DNA of 64,000 bases from Streptosporangium violaceochromogenes. Its GTDB lineage: Bacteria > Actinomycetota > Actinomycetes > Streptosporangiales > Streptosporangiaceae. The translations under genes and the position numbers were made by a program. Positions 1-8,425 of this stretch are shown here, in pieces (position 1 is the first letter of the stretch; each line of letters starts with the position of its first letter). The notes under the pieces were generated by a model. That model made no database searches and was not told the origin of the DNA. It saw nothing but the letters and a program-made list of their open reading frames with translations. The stretch lies in NCBI RefSeq assembly GCF_014654615.1, contig NZ_BNBB01000002.1, positions 309,170 through 373,169 of the forward strand. Reading direction: 5' to 3'.

Positions 1-1248
1 CGCGAGCCCGACGGGCACTGGCACGTGTTGATCGGCGGCTCGCTGACCTTCCTGGGCGTTCCCCGGATCGTCTCGGAGCTGCACGCCATCCCCGCCGGTG
101 CGGCCGTGGCCCTGGATCTGAACATCGACTTCATGGACAACGCGGCCTTCGAGGCCATCCACGCCTGGCGGCAGGACCACGAGCGCGGCGGCGGCACCGT
201 GGACATCGACGAGATCCACGACGAGTGGTACACCATGGCCGCCACCGGCGCCCGGGTGTTCCCCGCCAAGTCCCCGCCCCAGGCGCCGGACCGCTGGTGG
301 CTTCCGTGGGCCCACCGCCGCCGGGCACGGCCCGCTCCCCCGGGCGCCTCCCCTCCCTCCCTCCAGGAGGCGGAGGGGCAGACCCCACAGCCGCCGCAGG
401 GCCCGGAGCCGACACCGGAGACGGACTCCCGCACCGGCCTCACCACCCCTGTCGCACTCACAGCGCCCGGCCGGGACGGCCGGGACACCCAGGACGGCAG
501 GGACGGAACGGACCCCGCCGCCGACGGCGCGTCCCGGCCTGCCGGACCCACCGTGCCGGCCCGGCGGGCGCCCGCCCGCGTCGGCCGCGCCTCTCACAGC
601 CCGCGCGGGCCGGGAGAGGCGGCCGGCGCCGTGCCGGCCCTGCTCGCCGGAGCGCGGGAGTTCCATCACCGCACGGCTCCGCTGGTCCGCCCCTTCCTGC
701 ACGCGATGGCCCGCAAGCAGGACCCCTTCCACCTCTTCATCACCTGCGCCGACTCCCGGATCGTGCCGAATCTGATCACCGCCAGCGGGCCCGGGGACCT
801 GTTCACCGTACGGAACATCGGCAACCTCGTCCCCCGGCGCGAGGCGGCGTCGACCGACGACTCGGTGACGGCGGCGATCGAGTTCGCCACCGGCGCGCTC
901 GACGTCCGGACCATCACGGTCTGCGGCCATTCCGGCTGCGGGGCCATGGCGGCGCTGCTCAACGGCGGTGAGAAGACGGCGGAACTGCCCGCGCTCGGCC
1001 GGTGGCTGCGCCACGGCAACCACAGCCTGGCGCGCTTCGTCGGATCCGAGAGCGACGGCAGCGACGACGGCCCGCTGGACCGCCTGTGCCGGGTCAACGT
1101 GATGCAGCAGCTGGAGAACCTCCGGACCCACCCCCGGGTGGACGAGCTCGTCCGCGAGGGGCGCCTGGAGCTGGTGGGTCTCTACTTCGACATCGCCGCC
1201 GCACGCGTCCACGTCCTCCAGCAGCCCGTCGCGACCGGTCCGCTCTGA
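1..1248 (+). CDS. SulP-type anion transporter fused to beta-class carbonic anhydrase (C-terminal part only)
   Basis: The reading frame is open from base 1, so the 5' part, expected to be the membrane transporter, lies outside the window. The first ~75 visible residues read as a STAS domain typical of the C-terminus of SulP sulfate/bicarbonate permeases. A Pro/Gly-rich linker of about 125 residues follows, then a beta-carbonic anhydrase domain from about residue 205. Counting from the window start, the zinc site is visible as Cys249-x-Asp251-x-Arg253 (CADSR) and His310-x-x-Cys313 (HSGCG). Carbonic anhydrase interconverts CO2 and bicarbonate, so the fusion probably couples bicarbonate or sulfate transport to CO2 hydration at the inner face of the membrane. 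SulP-carbonic anhydrase fusions are known in actinobacteria. The transporter part is inferred, not seen. Confidence 0.88.
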   Translation, partial: REPDGHWHVLIGGSLTFLGVPRIVSELHAIPAGAAVALDLNIDFMDNAAFEAIHAWRQDHERGGGTVDIDEIHDEWYTMAATGARVFPAKSPPQAPDRWWLPWAHRRRARPAPPGASPPSLQEAEGQTPQPPQGPEPTPETDSRTGLTTPVALTAPGRDGRDTQDGRDGTDPAADGASRPAGPTVPARRAPARVGRASHSPRGPGEAAGAVPALLAGAREFHHRTAPLVRPFLHAMARKQDPFHLFITCADSRIVPNLITASGPGDLFTVRNIGNLVPRREAASTDDSVTAAIEFATGALDVRTITVCGHSGCGAMAALLNGGEKTAELPALGRWLRHGNHSLARFVGSESDGSDDGPLDRLCRVNVMQQLENLRTHPRVDELVREGRLELVGLYFDIAAARVHVLQQPVATGPL

Positions 1249-1316
1249 GCGGACCTTTTGCGCCGGAGGTGAACGCCCGTGGCTCCCGCCCGGAAGGAGG
1301 CGAACAATGGTGCGCC

Positions 1317-2312
1317 ATGAGAACTCTGATCATCGGCGGCTCGGTCTTCCTGGGCCGGGCGGTCGTCGAGGAGGCGCTGCGGCGCGGACACGAGGTCACG
1401 ACGTTCAACCGGGGCAGGAGCGGCGTCGACCTACCGGGCGTGGAGGCGGTCAGAGGCGACCGCGAGGCCCCCGAGGACCTGGAACGCCTCACCGGTGGCA
1501 GAACGTGGGACGCCGTCATCGACATCTGCGGATATGTCCCCAAGGTGGTGGGCAGATCGGTGCGGGCGTTGAACGGCAGGGCGGCCACCTACGCGTTCGT
1601 CTCCAGCATCTCGGCCTGCTCCGCCTGGCCGGAGACACCGGGCGCCGACGAGAGCTCCCCCCGGTTCGCGTGCGCCCCGGACGCCGGGGCCGACGACGGC
1701 GACTACGGCACGCTCAAGGCGGGCTGCGAGCGTGCGGTGGAGCAGGGGTTCGACGGCAACGTCCTGATCATCGAGCCGGGTCTCATCCTCGGCCCGCACG
1801 AGAACGTGGGGCGCCTGCCCTGGTGGCTCACCCGCGTGGCCAGGGGCGGGCGGGTCCTCGCCCCCGGCCGCCCGGAGACGGCGATGCAGGTCATCGACGC
1901 GCGTGACATCGCCGCCTTCACCCTGGACCGGGTGGAGGCGGGGGTGGGCGAGCGCTACTTCACCAGCGGGGTGCGGGGCAACGTCACCTACGGCGGGCTG
2001 CTGGATCTGTGCCGGGAGGTGACGGGCTCGGACGCGGAGTTCGTGTGGGTGAAGGACCGTTTCCTGCTCGACCGGGAGGTCCGGTCCTGGACCGAACTGC
2101 CGCTGTGGGCCCCCGGCCGGCCCGAGTTCGCCGGCACCTGGCTGCCCTCGTCGGCGAAGGCCCACACCGCCGGATTGCACTGCCGTCCCGTCGCCGAGAC
2201 CGTCGGCGACACCTGGGCCTGGCTCCGGGGCATTCCGGAGGCGGAGCGTTCCTTCGGCGCCCACGGCATCGACCCGGACAAGGAGGCCAGGCTCCTGGCC
2301 GAGTACACCTAG
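1317..2312 (+). CDS. NAD(P)-dependent epimerase/dehydratase, extended SDR family
   Basis: 331 residues. The N-terminus carries the Rossmann dinucleotide motif MRTLIIGGSVFLGRA, with a following acidic/Arg-rich strand end (TFNRGRSG) that favours NADPH or NADH sugar-nucleotide-type SDRs. The length and fold match NAD-dependent epimerase/dehydratases. No YxxxK motif is obvious in the usual place, so it may be an atypical member like the CSP41/isoflavone-reductase-like group. The ATG at 1317 was chosen because the conserved strand begins there; GGAGG at 1296-1300 lies somewhat far upstream, and the nearer ATG at 1307 is out of frame. It follows the carbonic anhydrase gene by 68 bases and converges on cydB across a strong hairpin. 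The substrate is unknown. Confidence 0.8.
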   Translation: MRTLIIGGSVFLGRAVVEEALRRGHEVTTFNRGRSGVDLPGVEAVRGDREAPEDLERLTGGRTWDAVIDICGYVPKVVGRSVRALNGRAATYAFVSSISACSAWPETPGADESSPRFACAPDAGADDGDYGTLKAGCERAVEQGFDGNVLIIEPGLILGPHENVGRLPWWLTRVARGGRVLAPGRPETAMQVIDARDIAAFTLDRVEAGVGERYFTSGVRGNVTYGGLLDLCREVTGSDAEFVWVKDRFLLDREVRSWTELPLWAPGRPEFAGTWLPSSAKAHTAGLHCRPVAETVGDTWAWLRGIPEAERSFGAHGIDPDKEARLLAEYT

Positions 2313-2317
2313 GCTCC

Positions 2318-2367
2318 CGGCCTGAGGCACCGGCCCGCCCTCCCGGCGGTCAGGTGCCTCAGGCCGG
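2318..2367. terminator. Bidirectional hairpin terminator between epimerase gene and cydB
   Basis: Two perfect 15-base arms (CCGGCCTGAGGCACC at 2318-2332 and its reverse complement at 2353-2367) flank a 20-base loop. It sits between convergent genes and overlaps the last codons of cydB. There is no U-tract, as is common in high-GC actinomycetes. Confidence 0.7.
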
Positions 2368-3378
2368 CGGACCCGGCTCCGCGGGCTCCGCCGGGCGCTG
2401 GAAGGTGGCGTACAGCAACCACAGGGAGGGAAGCAGCAGCAGGGTGCCGACGGCCAGCGAGCCCAGGCTGGCGGCCAGCACGGCGTCCGTCGCCGCGGCC
2501 CGGCGCACGGTCACCCCCGGCAGCAGCTCGGGATACTGCCCGATGCCCCAGCCCCACAGCAGGCCGACGACGGCCACGGCGGCGGTCAGCCGTACCGCCA
2601 GATAGGCCCGGAACCACAGCAGCACCAGCGACGCCAGGCCCGACAGCACGGAAAGGACCAGCAGCGGCAGCGCGCGCCCGGACGTCAGCTCGGCGAACAG
2701 GCGCGGGGCGTCGGCGCTCAGCACCACGAGCCCCGCGGCCGACAGCAGCCCGACGACGACCCCCGTGGCCAGGGCGCGGCGGCGGAACGCCTCGGCCAGG
2801 GCGGGCCGGTGGTCGCGCTGGGCGTCACGGGTGAGGTAGACGGCCGCGAGGTAGGCCGCGGTGCCGACCGCGAGGGCGCCGCTGACCAGGGAGGTGGGGT
2901 TGACCCAGCTGGAGATCAGGTCCCCCTTGGCCAGGCCCGGCGGCACGCGGCCGGAGGCGATGCCCCCGGCCGCCGCCCCCAGGAAGAACGGGGTGACGAC
3001 CGAGGAGAAGGCGAAGGCGGCGCCGAACAGGCGCCGCTGCCACAGGCGGACGCTGGCCTTGCGGAAGGCGAAGGCCGCGCCCCGGGCGATGACGCCCAGG
3101 GCCGCCAGGGTCAGCGGAATGTAGAGGGTGGAGGTGACGGCGCCGAACACCGAGGGGATGCCCGTCCACATCAGCACGATGACGAAGATCAGCCAGACGT
3201 GGTTGGCCTCCCACACGGGGCCGATGGCGTGCTCCACCAGATCGCGCTGTTCGCGCCCGCGCACCGCGCCGCCCGCCAGCAGGTCCCACACGCCACCGCC
3301 GAAGTCGGCGCCGCCGAACAGGACGTAGGCGCTCAGCCCCACCCACAGGACGGCCATCATGATCTCGGGAAGAGGCAT
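2359..3378 (-). CDS. cydB: Cytochrome bd ubiquinol/menaquinol oxidase subunit II
   Basis: 339 residues with about nine hydrophobic segments. The N-terminus (VLWVGLSAYVLFGGADFGGG) is the diagnostic CydB start, in which the Gly-Ala-Asp-Phe-Gly-Gly motif is conserved. Subunit II packs against CydA in the cytoplasmic membrane and completes the quinol oxidase that reduces O2 to water with high affinity. It starts 9 bases after the cydA stop, so the two form one operon. No cydCD exporter genes, needed for bd assembly in many bacteria, are visible in the window. The start is an ATG with the motif directly after it. Confidence 0.95.
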   Translation of the reverse strand: MPLPEIMMAVLWVGLSAYVLFGGADFGGGVWDLLAGGAVRGREQRDLVEHAIGPVWEANHVWLIFVIVLMWTGIPSVFGAVTSTLYIPLTLAALGVIARGAAFAFRKASVRLWQRRLFGAAFAFSSVVTPFFLGAAAGGIASGRVPPGLAKGDLISSWVNPTSLVSGALAVGTAAYLAAVYLTRDAQRDHRPALAEAFRRRALATGVVVGLLSAAGLVVLSADAPRLFAELTSGRALPLLVLSVLSGLASLVLLWFRAYLAVRLTAAVAVVGLLWGWGIGQYPELLPGVTVRRAAATDAVLAASLGSLAVGTLLLLPSLWLLYATFQRPAEPAEPGPPA

Positions 3379-3387
3379 GGGCTGTCC

Positions 3388-4755
3388 TCAGACGACCTTG
3401 TAGCCGGTGACGTCGATCTCCTGCGGCGCGAGCGGGACGGGCTTGTTACGGCTCAGCAGGCGCATCACGTAGACCGTGGCGACGGTCAGCACGACGTAGA
3501 CGGCGGTGACGACGACGAAGCCGTACACCAGCCCCGGGGCGGGGTTGACGGCATCGGCGGTGCGCATGACGCGGTAGACGGTCCACGGCTGGCGGCCCAC
3601 CTCGGTGACGGTCCACCCCGCCTCCACGGCGACCACCGACGCCACCCCGGAGACGGCCACCGCCCGCGCGAACCACGGCGAGCGGGGCAGGTCCCGGTGG
3701 CGTCCCCAGGCCAGCGCCAGCCAGATCGCCAGGCCCAGCAGGGCGAAGCCGATGATCACCATGATCTGGAAGGACAGGTGCACGATGTTCACCGGCGGCC
3801 ACTCGTCCCGGGGAAACGCCTTGAGTCCGGCGACCTCGGCGTCGGGACTCCCGTGGGCCAGCAGCGAGAGCCCCTTGGGGATCGCGAGCCCGTAGCGCAG
3901 CCGGTCACCGACGGCCACTCCCCCCAGGTGCAACGGCGCTCCGCGCTGGGTGTCGAAGATCCCCTCCATGGCGGCGAGCTTGACCGGCTGGCTGTCGGCG
4001 ACGAAGCGGGCGGACCAGTCCCCCACGGCGATCTGCACGGGGGTGACGATCGCGGCGACGGTGAGGGGCAGCAGCAGGCCCAGGCGGTGATAGCGATCCC
4101 GCCGCCCGCGCAGCATCGCCACGGCGTAGACGCCCGCGACGCTGAACCCGACGACCATGAACGCGGCGAGGATCATGTGAACGGTCTGCGACGGGGTGGC
4201 CGGGTTGAGCATCGCCGCCCACGGGTCGACCGACACGATCCGCCCCTGCCTGACCTCGAACCCGGTGGGCGCCTGCATCCAGGCGTTGGCCGCGACGACG
4301 AAGAAGGCGCTGGAGACCCCGGCGACGACGATGGGGATGCCCGACAGGATGTGCGCGACGGGCGTCAGCCGGTCCCAGGCGTAGAGGTAGATGCCCAGGA
4401 AGATGGCCTCAAGGAAGAAGGCGATGCCCTCCAGGGAGAAGGGCAGGCCGATGACCTCGCCGTAGACACCCATCATTCCCGGCCACAGCAGGCCCATCTC
4501 GAAGGAGAGGATCGTCCCCGAGACGGCGCCGACGGCGAACAGCACCCCCATCGCCCTGGCCCAGCGGCGCGCCAGCAGGCGATAGCCGATGTCGCCGGTA
4601 CGGTGACCGCGCCACTCGGTGAACAGGATGAGGGCGGGCATGCCCACCCCGAAGCAGGCGATGATGATGTGCCAGCCGAGCGAGAGCGCCATCTGCGTGC
4701 GGGCCGCGAGGAGGTCGGCCTCGGTGGCGGCGACCGCCAGCGGGTGGACGCTCAC
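3388..4755 (-). CDS. cydA: Cytochrome bd oxidase subunit I, short Q-loop (CIO-like) form
   Basis: Subunit I binds the haems and oxidises quinol. The sequence has the N-terminal helix with the haem-ligand His (LGWHIIIACFGVGMP), a second-helix region with conserved acidic residues (FEMGLLWPGMMGVYGEVIG, then LEGIAFFLEAIFLG) and about nine membrane segments. At 455-463 residues, with a short periplasmic loop between helices 6 and 7, it resembles the cyanide-insensitive/short-Q-loop subtype rather than the long E. coli form. Two GTG starts are possible, 4755 and 4779; I chose 4755 because family members have only about 10-16 residues before the first helix. It is the first gene of cydAB. About 420 bases upstream are free for regulation. 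Confidence 0.92.
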   Translation of the reverse strand: MSVHPLAVAATEADLLAARTQMALSLGWHIIIACFGVGMPALILFTEWRGHRTGDIGYRLLARRWARAMGVLFAVGAVSGTILSFEMGLLWPGMMGVYGEVIGLPFSLEGIAFFLEAIFLGIYLYAWDRLTPVAHILSGIPIVVAGVSSAFFVVAANAWMQAPTGFEVRQGRIVSVDPWAAMLNPATPSQTVHMILAAFMVVGFSVAGVYAVAMLRGRRDRYHRLGLLLPLTVAAIVTPVQIAVGDWSARFVADSQPVKLAAMEGIFDTQRGAPLHLGGVAVGDRLRYGLAIPKGLSLLAHGSPDAEVAGLKAFPRDEWPPVNIVHLSFQIMVIIGFALLGLAIWLALAWGRHRDLPRSPWFARAVAVSGVASVVAVEAGWTVTEVGRQPWTVYRVMRTADAVNPAPGLVYGFVVVTAVYVVLTVATVYVMRLLSRNKPVPLAPQEIDVTGYKVV

Positions 4756-5174
4756 CGGCCCCGCCGCCTCGTCGCCCACGGGATCGCCCGCGGCCCGAGG
4801 GCGGTGCGGGCGGCCCCCCTGCCGGCCCTCGCGGCGGGCCCCCTCGCGGCGGGACGTCCGCCGGGATCTCCGCCGGGAAGGCCCCGGCGGCGCTCCGGGG
4901 AACGCTCTGCTCGCGGCTGTCGCACTGCCATGGATCGCCTCACCTCGCGCTGGAAACGAAAAACCACCGGGCCGCGCCGCGGCCCGCCGGGGGAGGAGAG
5001 GCGCCTGCCGGGTCGTTTCCGCAGGCCGCCGCCACGGTGGCGGATGGCCCGCACACCGATCGCCTTACCCCCCGGCCCCCGTTCCGACGCCCGCCGATCA
5101 CCAGGCCACGGCAATGCCGTCCTGCTGTTTCGGCATTCGCCGTCCCTTCCCCGCCCGGACCGCCCCGGCGGAGG
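4756..5174. other. Intergenic region upstream of cydAB
   Basis: About 420 bases between cydA and the end of the S51-like gene, both on the minus strand. Reading frames here have Arg/Pro/Gly-rich, biased translations and no family signature, so I see no gene. A GC-rich inverted repeat, GGGCCGCGCCGCGGCCC, lies near 4970-4986 and may terminate transcription or act in the cydAB leader. I could not identify a Rex-type operator. Confidence 0.4.
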
Positions 5175-6365
5175 TCAGCGCGGGACGGTCCAGCGGTGGC
5201 CGCCCGGGGTGTCCTCCACCGACACGCCCCCGGCGGCGAGCGCCCCGCGCAGCGCGTCGGCGACGTCGTATCCGCCCCGCTCGCGCAGGCGGGCGCGGAG
5301 CGCGAGCAGCGGCTCGACCAGAGGGGCGATCCGGTCGCGGGGGTCGCGGGGGTCGGCCAGGCGCCCGAGCCTGGTGATCAGACGGCGCAGCGCGTCGCGG
5401 GCCTGCTCGACCCCGCCCTCGTCCTCCTCGGTGTCGGCCGCCCACCGGGTGATCTCCGACTCCAGATCGAGTACGGCCCGGGCGGCGGCCTCGCCGTCGA
5501 GTCCGGCGAGCGCGGCGTCGAAGCGCCGCTCACAGGTGCCGACGACCTCTCCCAGGGAGGCCTGACCGTCCTCGACGACCGGACGCGGGGCCGGGAGGGG
5601 AACGGCGGTGCCGTCCTCGGCCAGGCCGCACAGCTCGGCCAGGCCGATCGCCGTTCCCGAGGGCAGCACCGCCTGCCGGCCGGGACGGCGCACCGTCAGG
5701 CCGCCGCGGCCGGCCACCCGGACGGTTTCGGCACGCAGATCGAACAGGACGGCCGTGTGCTCGTCGACGCCGAGCACCACCGCCTCCGGGGGCAGCTCCC
5801 GCTCCATGCGGGCCAGCCGCCGCTCCCCGAGATAGCAGTAGCGCGTGTCGTGGGTGCCGCCCTCGGCGTTGTCGTAGTGGGGGACGACCGCGGCCCGAAG
5901 CCCGAGGGGGCCGAGCAGGTCAAGGCCCTCGCGCCAGTGGGGGTCGGCGCCCACCTTGTAGATCTCGTAGACCGGGATCACCGCGACGCCCGCCGTGCAG
6001 GCCGCCGCCGAGGCGAGGACCGTCACCCCGTCGCGGGCGCGGACGCGGGCCCGCAACTCCCCGGCCACCGGGGTGGCCGTCCAGCGGTCGAGCGCGAACG
6101 TCGGGCTGCCCGGCCCGGAGAACACCCAGTCGGCGTCGCCGGCCTCCGATGCGACCTCGACGGACAGGCCGACGCTGCGGGCGAAGTAGCGCCGCGCCCT
6201 GGAGGAGATGTCGCCGGCGTTCTCCTGGAAGGCGTAGGGCGCGTCGAGCAGCACCGCCCGGGGCCGGGGCCCCAGCCCGCGGACGACGGAACGGTGCACC
6301 TCGACCATCGTGGGACTGGTCTCACCCGACCCCATCAGCACCAGCATCCCCGGGCGGTCCGGCAT
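5175..6365 (-). CDS. S51 peptidase/cyanophycinase-like domain fused to a cysteinyl-tRNA synthetase-like C-terminal region
   Basis: 396 residues. The N-terminal ~240 look like the class I amidotransferase-like fold of peptidase S51 (dipeptidase E, cyanophycinase): MGSGETSP near the start and GPGSPTFAL at the oxyanion position. The nucleophile elbow, usually G-x-S-A-G, reads LASAAACTAG here, so classical Ser catalysis is doubtful. The last ~125 residues resemble the DALR_2 helical domain and extreme C-terminus of cysteinyl-tRNA synthetase, ending in ADALRGALAAGGVSVEDTP-GG-HRW, very like the CysRS terminal signature. No HIGH or KMSKS synthetase motifs are present, so it is not a CysRS. It stands alone. 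Function unknown: a peptidase, amidotransferase-like or tRNA-interacting role are all conceivable. Confidence 0.75.
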   Translation of the reverse strand: MPDRPGMLVLMGSGETSPTMVEVHRSVVRGLGPRPRAVLLDAPYAFQENAGDISSRARRYFARSVGLSVEVASEAGDADWVFSGPGSPTFALDRWTATPVAGELRARVRARDGVTVLASAAACTAGVAVIPVYEIYKVGADPHWREGLDLLGPLGLRAAVVPHYDNAEGGTHDTRYCYLGERRLARMERELPPEAVVLGVDEHTAVLFDLRAETVRVAGRGGLTVRRPGRQAVLPSGTAIGLAELCGLAEDGTAVPLPAPRPVVEDGQASLGEVVGTCERRFDAALAGLDGEAAARAVLDLESEITRWAADTEEDEGGVEQARDALRRLITRLGRLADPRDPRDRIAPLVEPLLALRARLRERGGYDVADALRGALAAGGVSVEDTPGGHRWTVPR

Positions 6366-6509
6366 CGCGTCTCACCTCTCCTCTGTGTCCTCCGACGCCC
6401 CACACCCTTCAGGAGAGGGAGGCCGGCGGCAATAGCGCCGATGCGTGAGAGACGCTCCTGCATACTGTTCGCAGATGGAGATATCGTTCCAGGCGCACCG
6501 GGAAGTGAT

Positions 6510-7028
6510 GTGACAGAGCAGACCACCCCCCTTGCCCCGATTTCAGTGGAGGTCCTCTTTCTGCGGGTGAACGCGGAGGGAGGCTGGGCCTACCGCCGGA
6601 TCGTCACCCTGCCCACCAGGGGGGAGAGCCCGGACGAGGCGGCCCGGCGGGTCTGCGGCGTCGCCCGCGGCGCGCCGTCCACCGTCGTGCACTCCACGAG
6701 CTGGCGCTACCGGCCCGAGGGCCAGGTCGTGCTGACCTACGCGGTCTGCCCCGACCCCGCCCCCCAGGCCGCGGCCATCGAGCTGTCCCGCCCGCGGGTG
6801 GCCCGGGGCGACGGCCCCGCCTCCCCCTCCCCCGCGGACCTGCGCGTCGAGGACGTCGCCGCGCACGCCGTCCACCATCTGGCGTTCCTCATGACCACCG
6901 ATCCGGTCGTGCGCGCCGCGCTCGGGCGGTCCCCGGCCGTCACGGCGGCTCTGGAGGGGCTCTCCCCCGCCCTCGCGGGGGAACTGGTCCCCCACGTGGC
7001 GGACGGCGCCGCGAGCGCCACCCGGTGA
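6510..7028 (+). CDS. Conserved hypothetical actinobacterial protein
   Basis: 172 residues from a GTG start at 6510 (GGGAAG lies about six bases upstream). I do not recognise a named domain. The N-terminal ~80 residues form an alternating strand pattern (SVEVLFLRVN, YRRIVTLP, VVLTYAVCPDP) around a distinctive VVHSTSWRY segment, and the C-terminal half is helical with HAVHHLAFLM. No signal peptide or membrane segment is evident, so it is likely cytosolic. It is divergently oriented to the S51-like gene and converges on a small secreted-protein gene. The frame remains open far upstream, but that part is low complexity and antisense to the S51 gene, so it was not included. Confidence 0.65.
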   Translation: MTEQTTPLAPISVEVLFLRVNAEGGWAYRRIVTLPTRGESPDEAARRVCGVARGAPSTVVHSTSWRYRPEGQVVLTYAVCPDPAPQAAAIELSRPRVARGDGPASPSPADLRVEDVAAHAVHHLAFLMTTDPVVRAALGRSPAVTAALEGLSPALAGELVPHVADGAASATR

Positions 7029-7093
7029 GCGGCCGCCCCGAGGTTCGCGTCACCCGGTGAGCCGCCACCCGGAGGTCCGGTCACCCGGTGAGC
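7019..7093. repeat. Three spaced copies of CACCCGGTGAGC
   Basis: The 12-mer occurs at 7019-7030, 7051-7062 and 7082-7093, spaced 32 and 31 bases. Each contains the near-palindrome TCACCCGGTGA, with the first base altered in copy 1. Copy 1 includes the stop codon of the upstream gene. The first two units also match beyond the 12-mer, which suggests tandem duplication of about 31 bases. It lies between convergent genes. Confidence 0.75.
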
Positions 7094-7176
7094 CCGCGAT
7101 TCCCGGGCGGGGCGCGGAGGCCCTCTCCGCGGAGGCGCGGAGGGCCGCCCTCCCCGGAACGGCCCCGTTCCCCGCG

Positions 7177-7539
7177 TTACCTGCGCCTGATCGACGGCTT
7201 GGTCTTGCTGCCGGCCGTCTCGAACCGCAGGGAGGTGCCCCCGGTCACGACCGAGACCTCGTCGGAGCCGCCGCCCCGCGCGACCACGCGGACGTTGACC
7301 GGGGTGCCGCGCTCCGGCCGTACGGTGAACGTCATGCTCCTGCCCCTGCCCACCTCGCGGCAGGTGCCGCCGAGGTTGTCGGTGACGCAGACCGTGGCGT
7401 CGTAGCCGGCCTTGTGGGTGACCTTGACGTTCACGTTCCGCGCGGCGGCTGCGCCGGCCGAGGGGGCCAGGCCGAGGCCGAAGGCGCCGGTGACGCCCAG
7501 GATCGCCGCCGCCGTGGCCACGCGCGTCTTGACAGACAT
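7177..7539 (-). CDS. Small secreted protein, unknown function
   Basis: 120 residues. It has a typical Sec signal peptide: MSVKTR, then a hydrophobic Ala/Gly/Leu core, then an AGAAAA cleavage region near residue 30. The mature ~90 residues are basic and strand-rich, with two cysteines (TVCVTDNLGGTCREVG) that could form a disulfide. This pattern is common in small exported actinobacterial proteins. The ATG at 7539 was chosen because it is preceded by GGGAGA and begins the signal peptide; the longer frame to 7635 adds an Arg-rich stretch unlike a secretion signal. No function can be assigned. Confidence 0.7.
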   Translation of the reverse strand: MSVKTRVATAAAILGVTGAFGLGLAPSAGAAAARNVNVKVTHKAGYDATVCVTDNLGGTCREVGRGRSMTFTVRPERGTPVNVRVVARGGGSDEVSVVTGGTSLRFETAGSKTKPSIRRR

Positions 7540-7714
7540 GATGCTCTCCCGTTTCTCGATGCCCTGTGGACGATCAGGGGTACGGGAGGCTCGGCGCCGG
7601 AGGTTCAACCGCCCAATACGCATATTCACCGACACCTGGCGGTACGGTCACCGGACCTCGCCACCGGAGGGGAGACGCATCCGCCGAAGGGCGCTCGGCG
7701 CCCCGCGGCGGCGA

Positions 7715-8155
7715 TCACCAGTTCGCGACCTCGAACATCCTCCAGGGCCGGATGTCCTCCGGCGGGACGAGCCGTAGCACCCGGTCACCGGCGGGGCGGC
7801 CGGGTGTGTGCTCCCCGGCCTCGCCGGCTCCATCGAGCCTGCCGATCGCGCCGACCTCACCGGCTCCGTCGACCACGCCGATCTCGTCGCGGCCCGCACG
7901 CAGGACGTCCAGGACCGCCTCCCACGTGCCGTCCGTCGACCAGCGCCGATGACGGTTGTAGACGGTCTTCCAGCTACCGTAGACCTCCGGCAGGCTCCGC
8001 CAGGAACAGGCGGCCCGCGCCCGGAAGAACACACCGTTGATCACCATGCGGTGATCGGCCCACCGATGACCACGCCGGGGGTGGGCGGGCAGCAGCGGAA
8101 CCAGGCGCACCCACTCGTCCTCGGTCAGATCATGACGCTTCAGACGGTTATCCAT
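7715..8155 (-). pseudogene. Truncated IS5-family transposase (N-terminal DUF4096 domain only)
   Basis: The first ~90 residues match the N-terminal domain of IS5-type transposases: LTEDEWVRLVPLLPAHP, RGHRWADHRMVINGVFFR, WRSLPEVYGSWKTVYNRHRRW and TWEAVLDVL. The expected continuation (the DDE catalytic part, often reached by a frameshift, beginning with a conserved 'VDSTVVRAH'-like strand) is missing. The remaining ~55 residues are a Gly/Glu/Ala-rich tail ending in a TGA stop, with no transposase similarity that I can see. No terminal inverted repeats were found. It is most simply an element remnant, although a domesticated DNA-binding protein cannot be excluded. Confidence 0.7.
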
Positions 8156-8382
8156 GACCACATGGTCTACACCATCAACGCCCGAAGATCTATGGGACAA
8201 AGGGCCCCATCCGGCGCTTTCCCGCCCCTTTTCACACGCTCCAGCGGGAGCCGCTTTCTTGATCATACCCGAACACGAGCATGCCCGCCGCCCCCTCGCG
8301 CGACGGCCGCCGGCCGGGCACCCGCCGCACCTCCCCGGCACCCCGGGACCGATCCTCTAGAGTGTGCGGCCGTAAACCTCCT

Positions 8383-8403
8383 CCCCACGCCTCAGGCGGG
8401 GGG
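8383..8403. other. Stem-loop just upstream of the SDR oxidoreductase gene
   Basis: CCCCACGCC-TCA-GGCGGGGGG folds into a nine-pair stem with one A-G mismatch and a three-base loop, ending 22 bases before the ATG at 8426. The hairpin and flanking CTCACGCTTCAAGG recall subterminal hairpins of IS200/IS605 elements, but no tnpA/tnpB gene is present. It could also be a transcript leader hairpin. Confidence 0.4.
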
Positions 8404-8425
8404 TCTCACGCTTCAAGGGGATCCG

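Noticed and set aside
4752..5114. 120-residue minus-strand frame upstream of cydA
   Set aside because: Arg/Gly/Pro-rich translation typical of non-coding high-GC DNA, no motif or ribosome site.
2809..5565. 918-residue plus-strand frame across cydAB
   Set aside because: Shadow of cydA and cydB; the composition (Gly/Asp/Arg/His-rich) is non-protein-like and it starts inside cydB.
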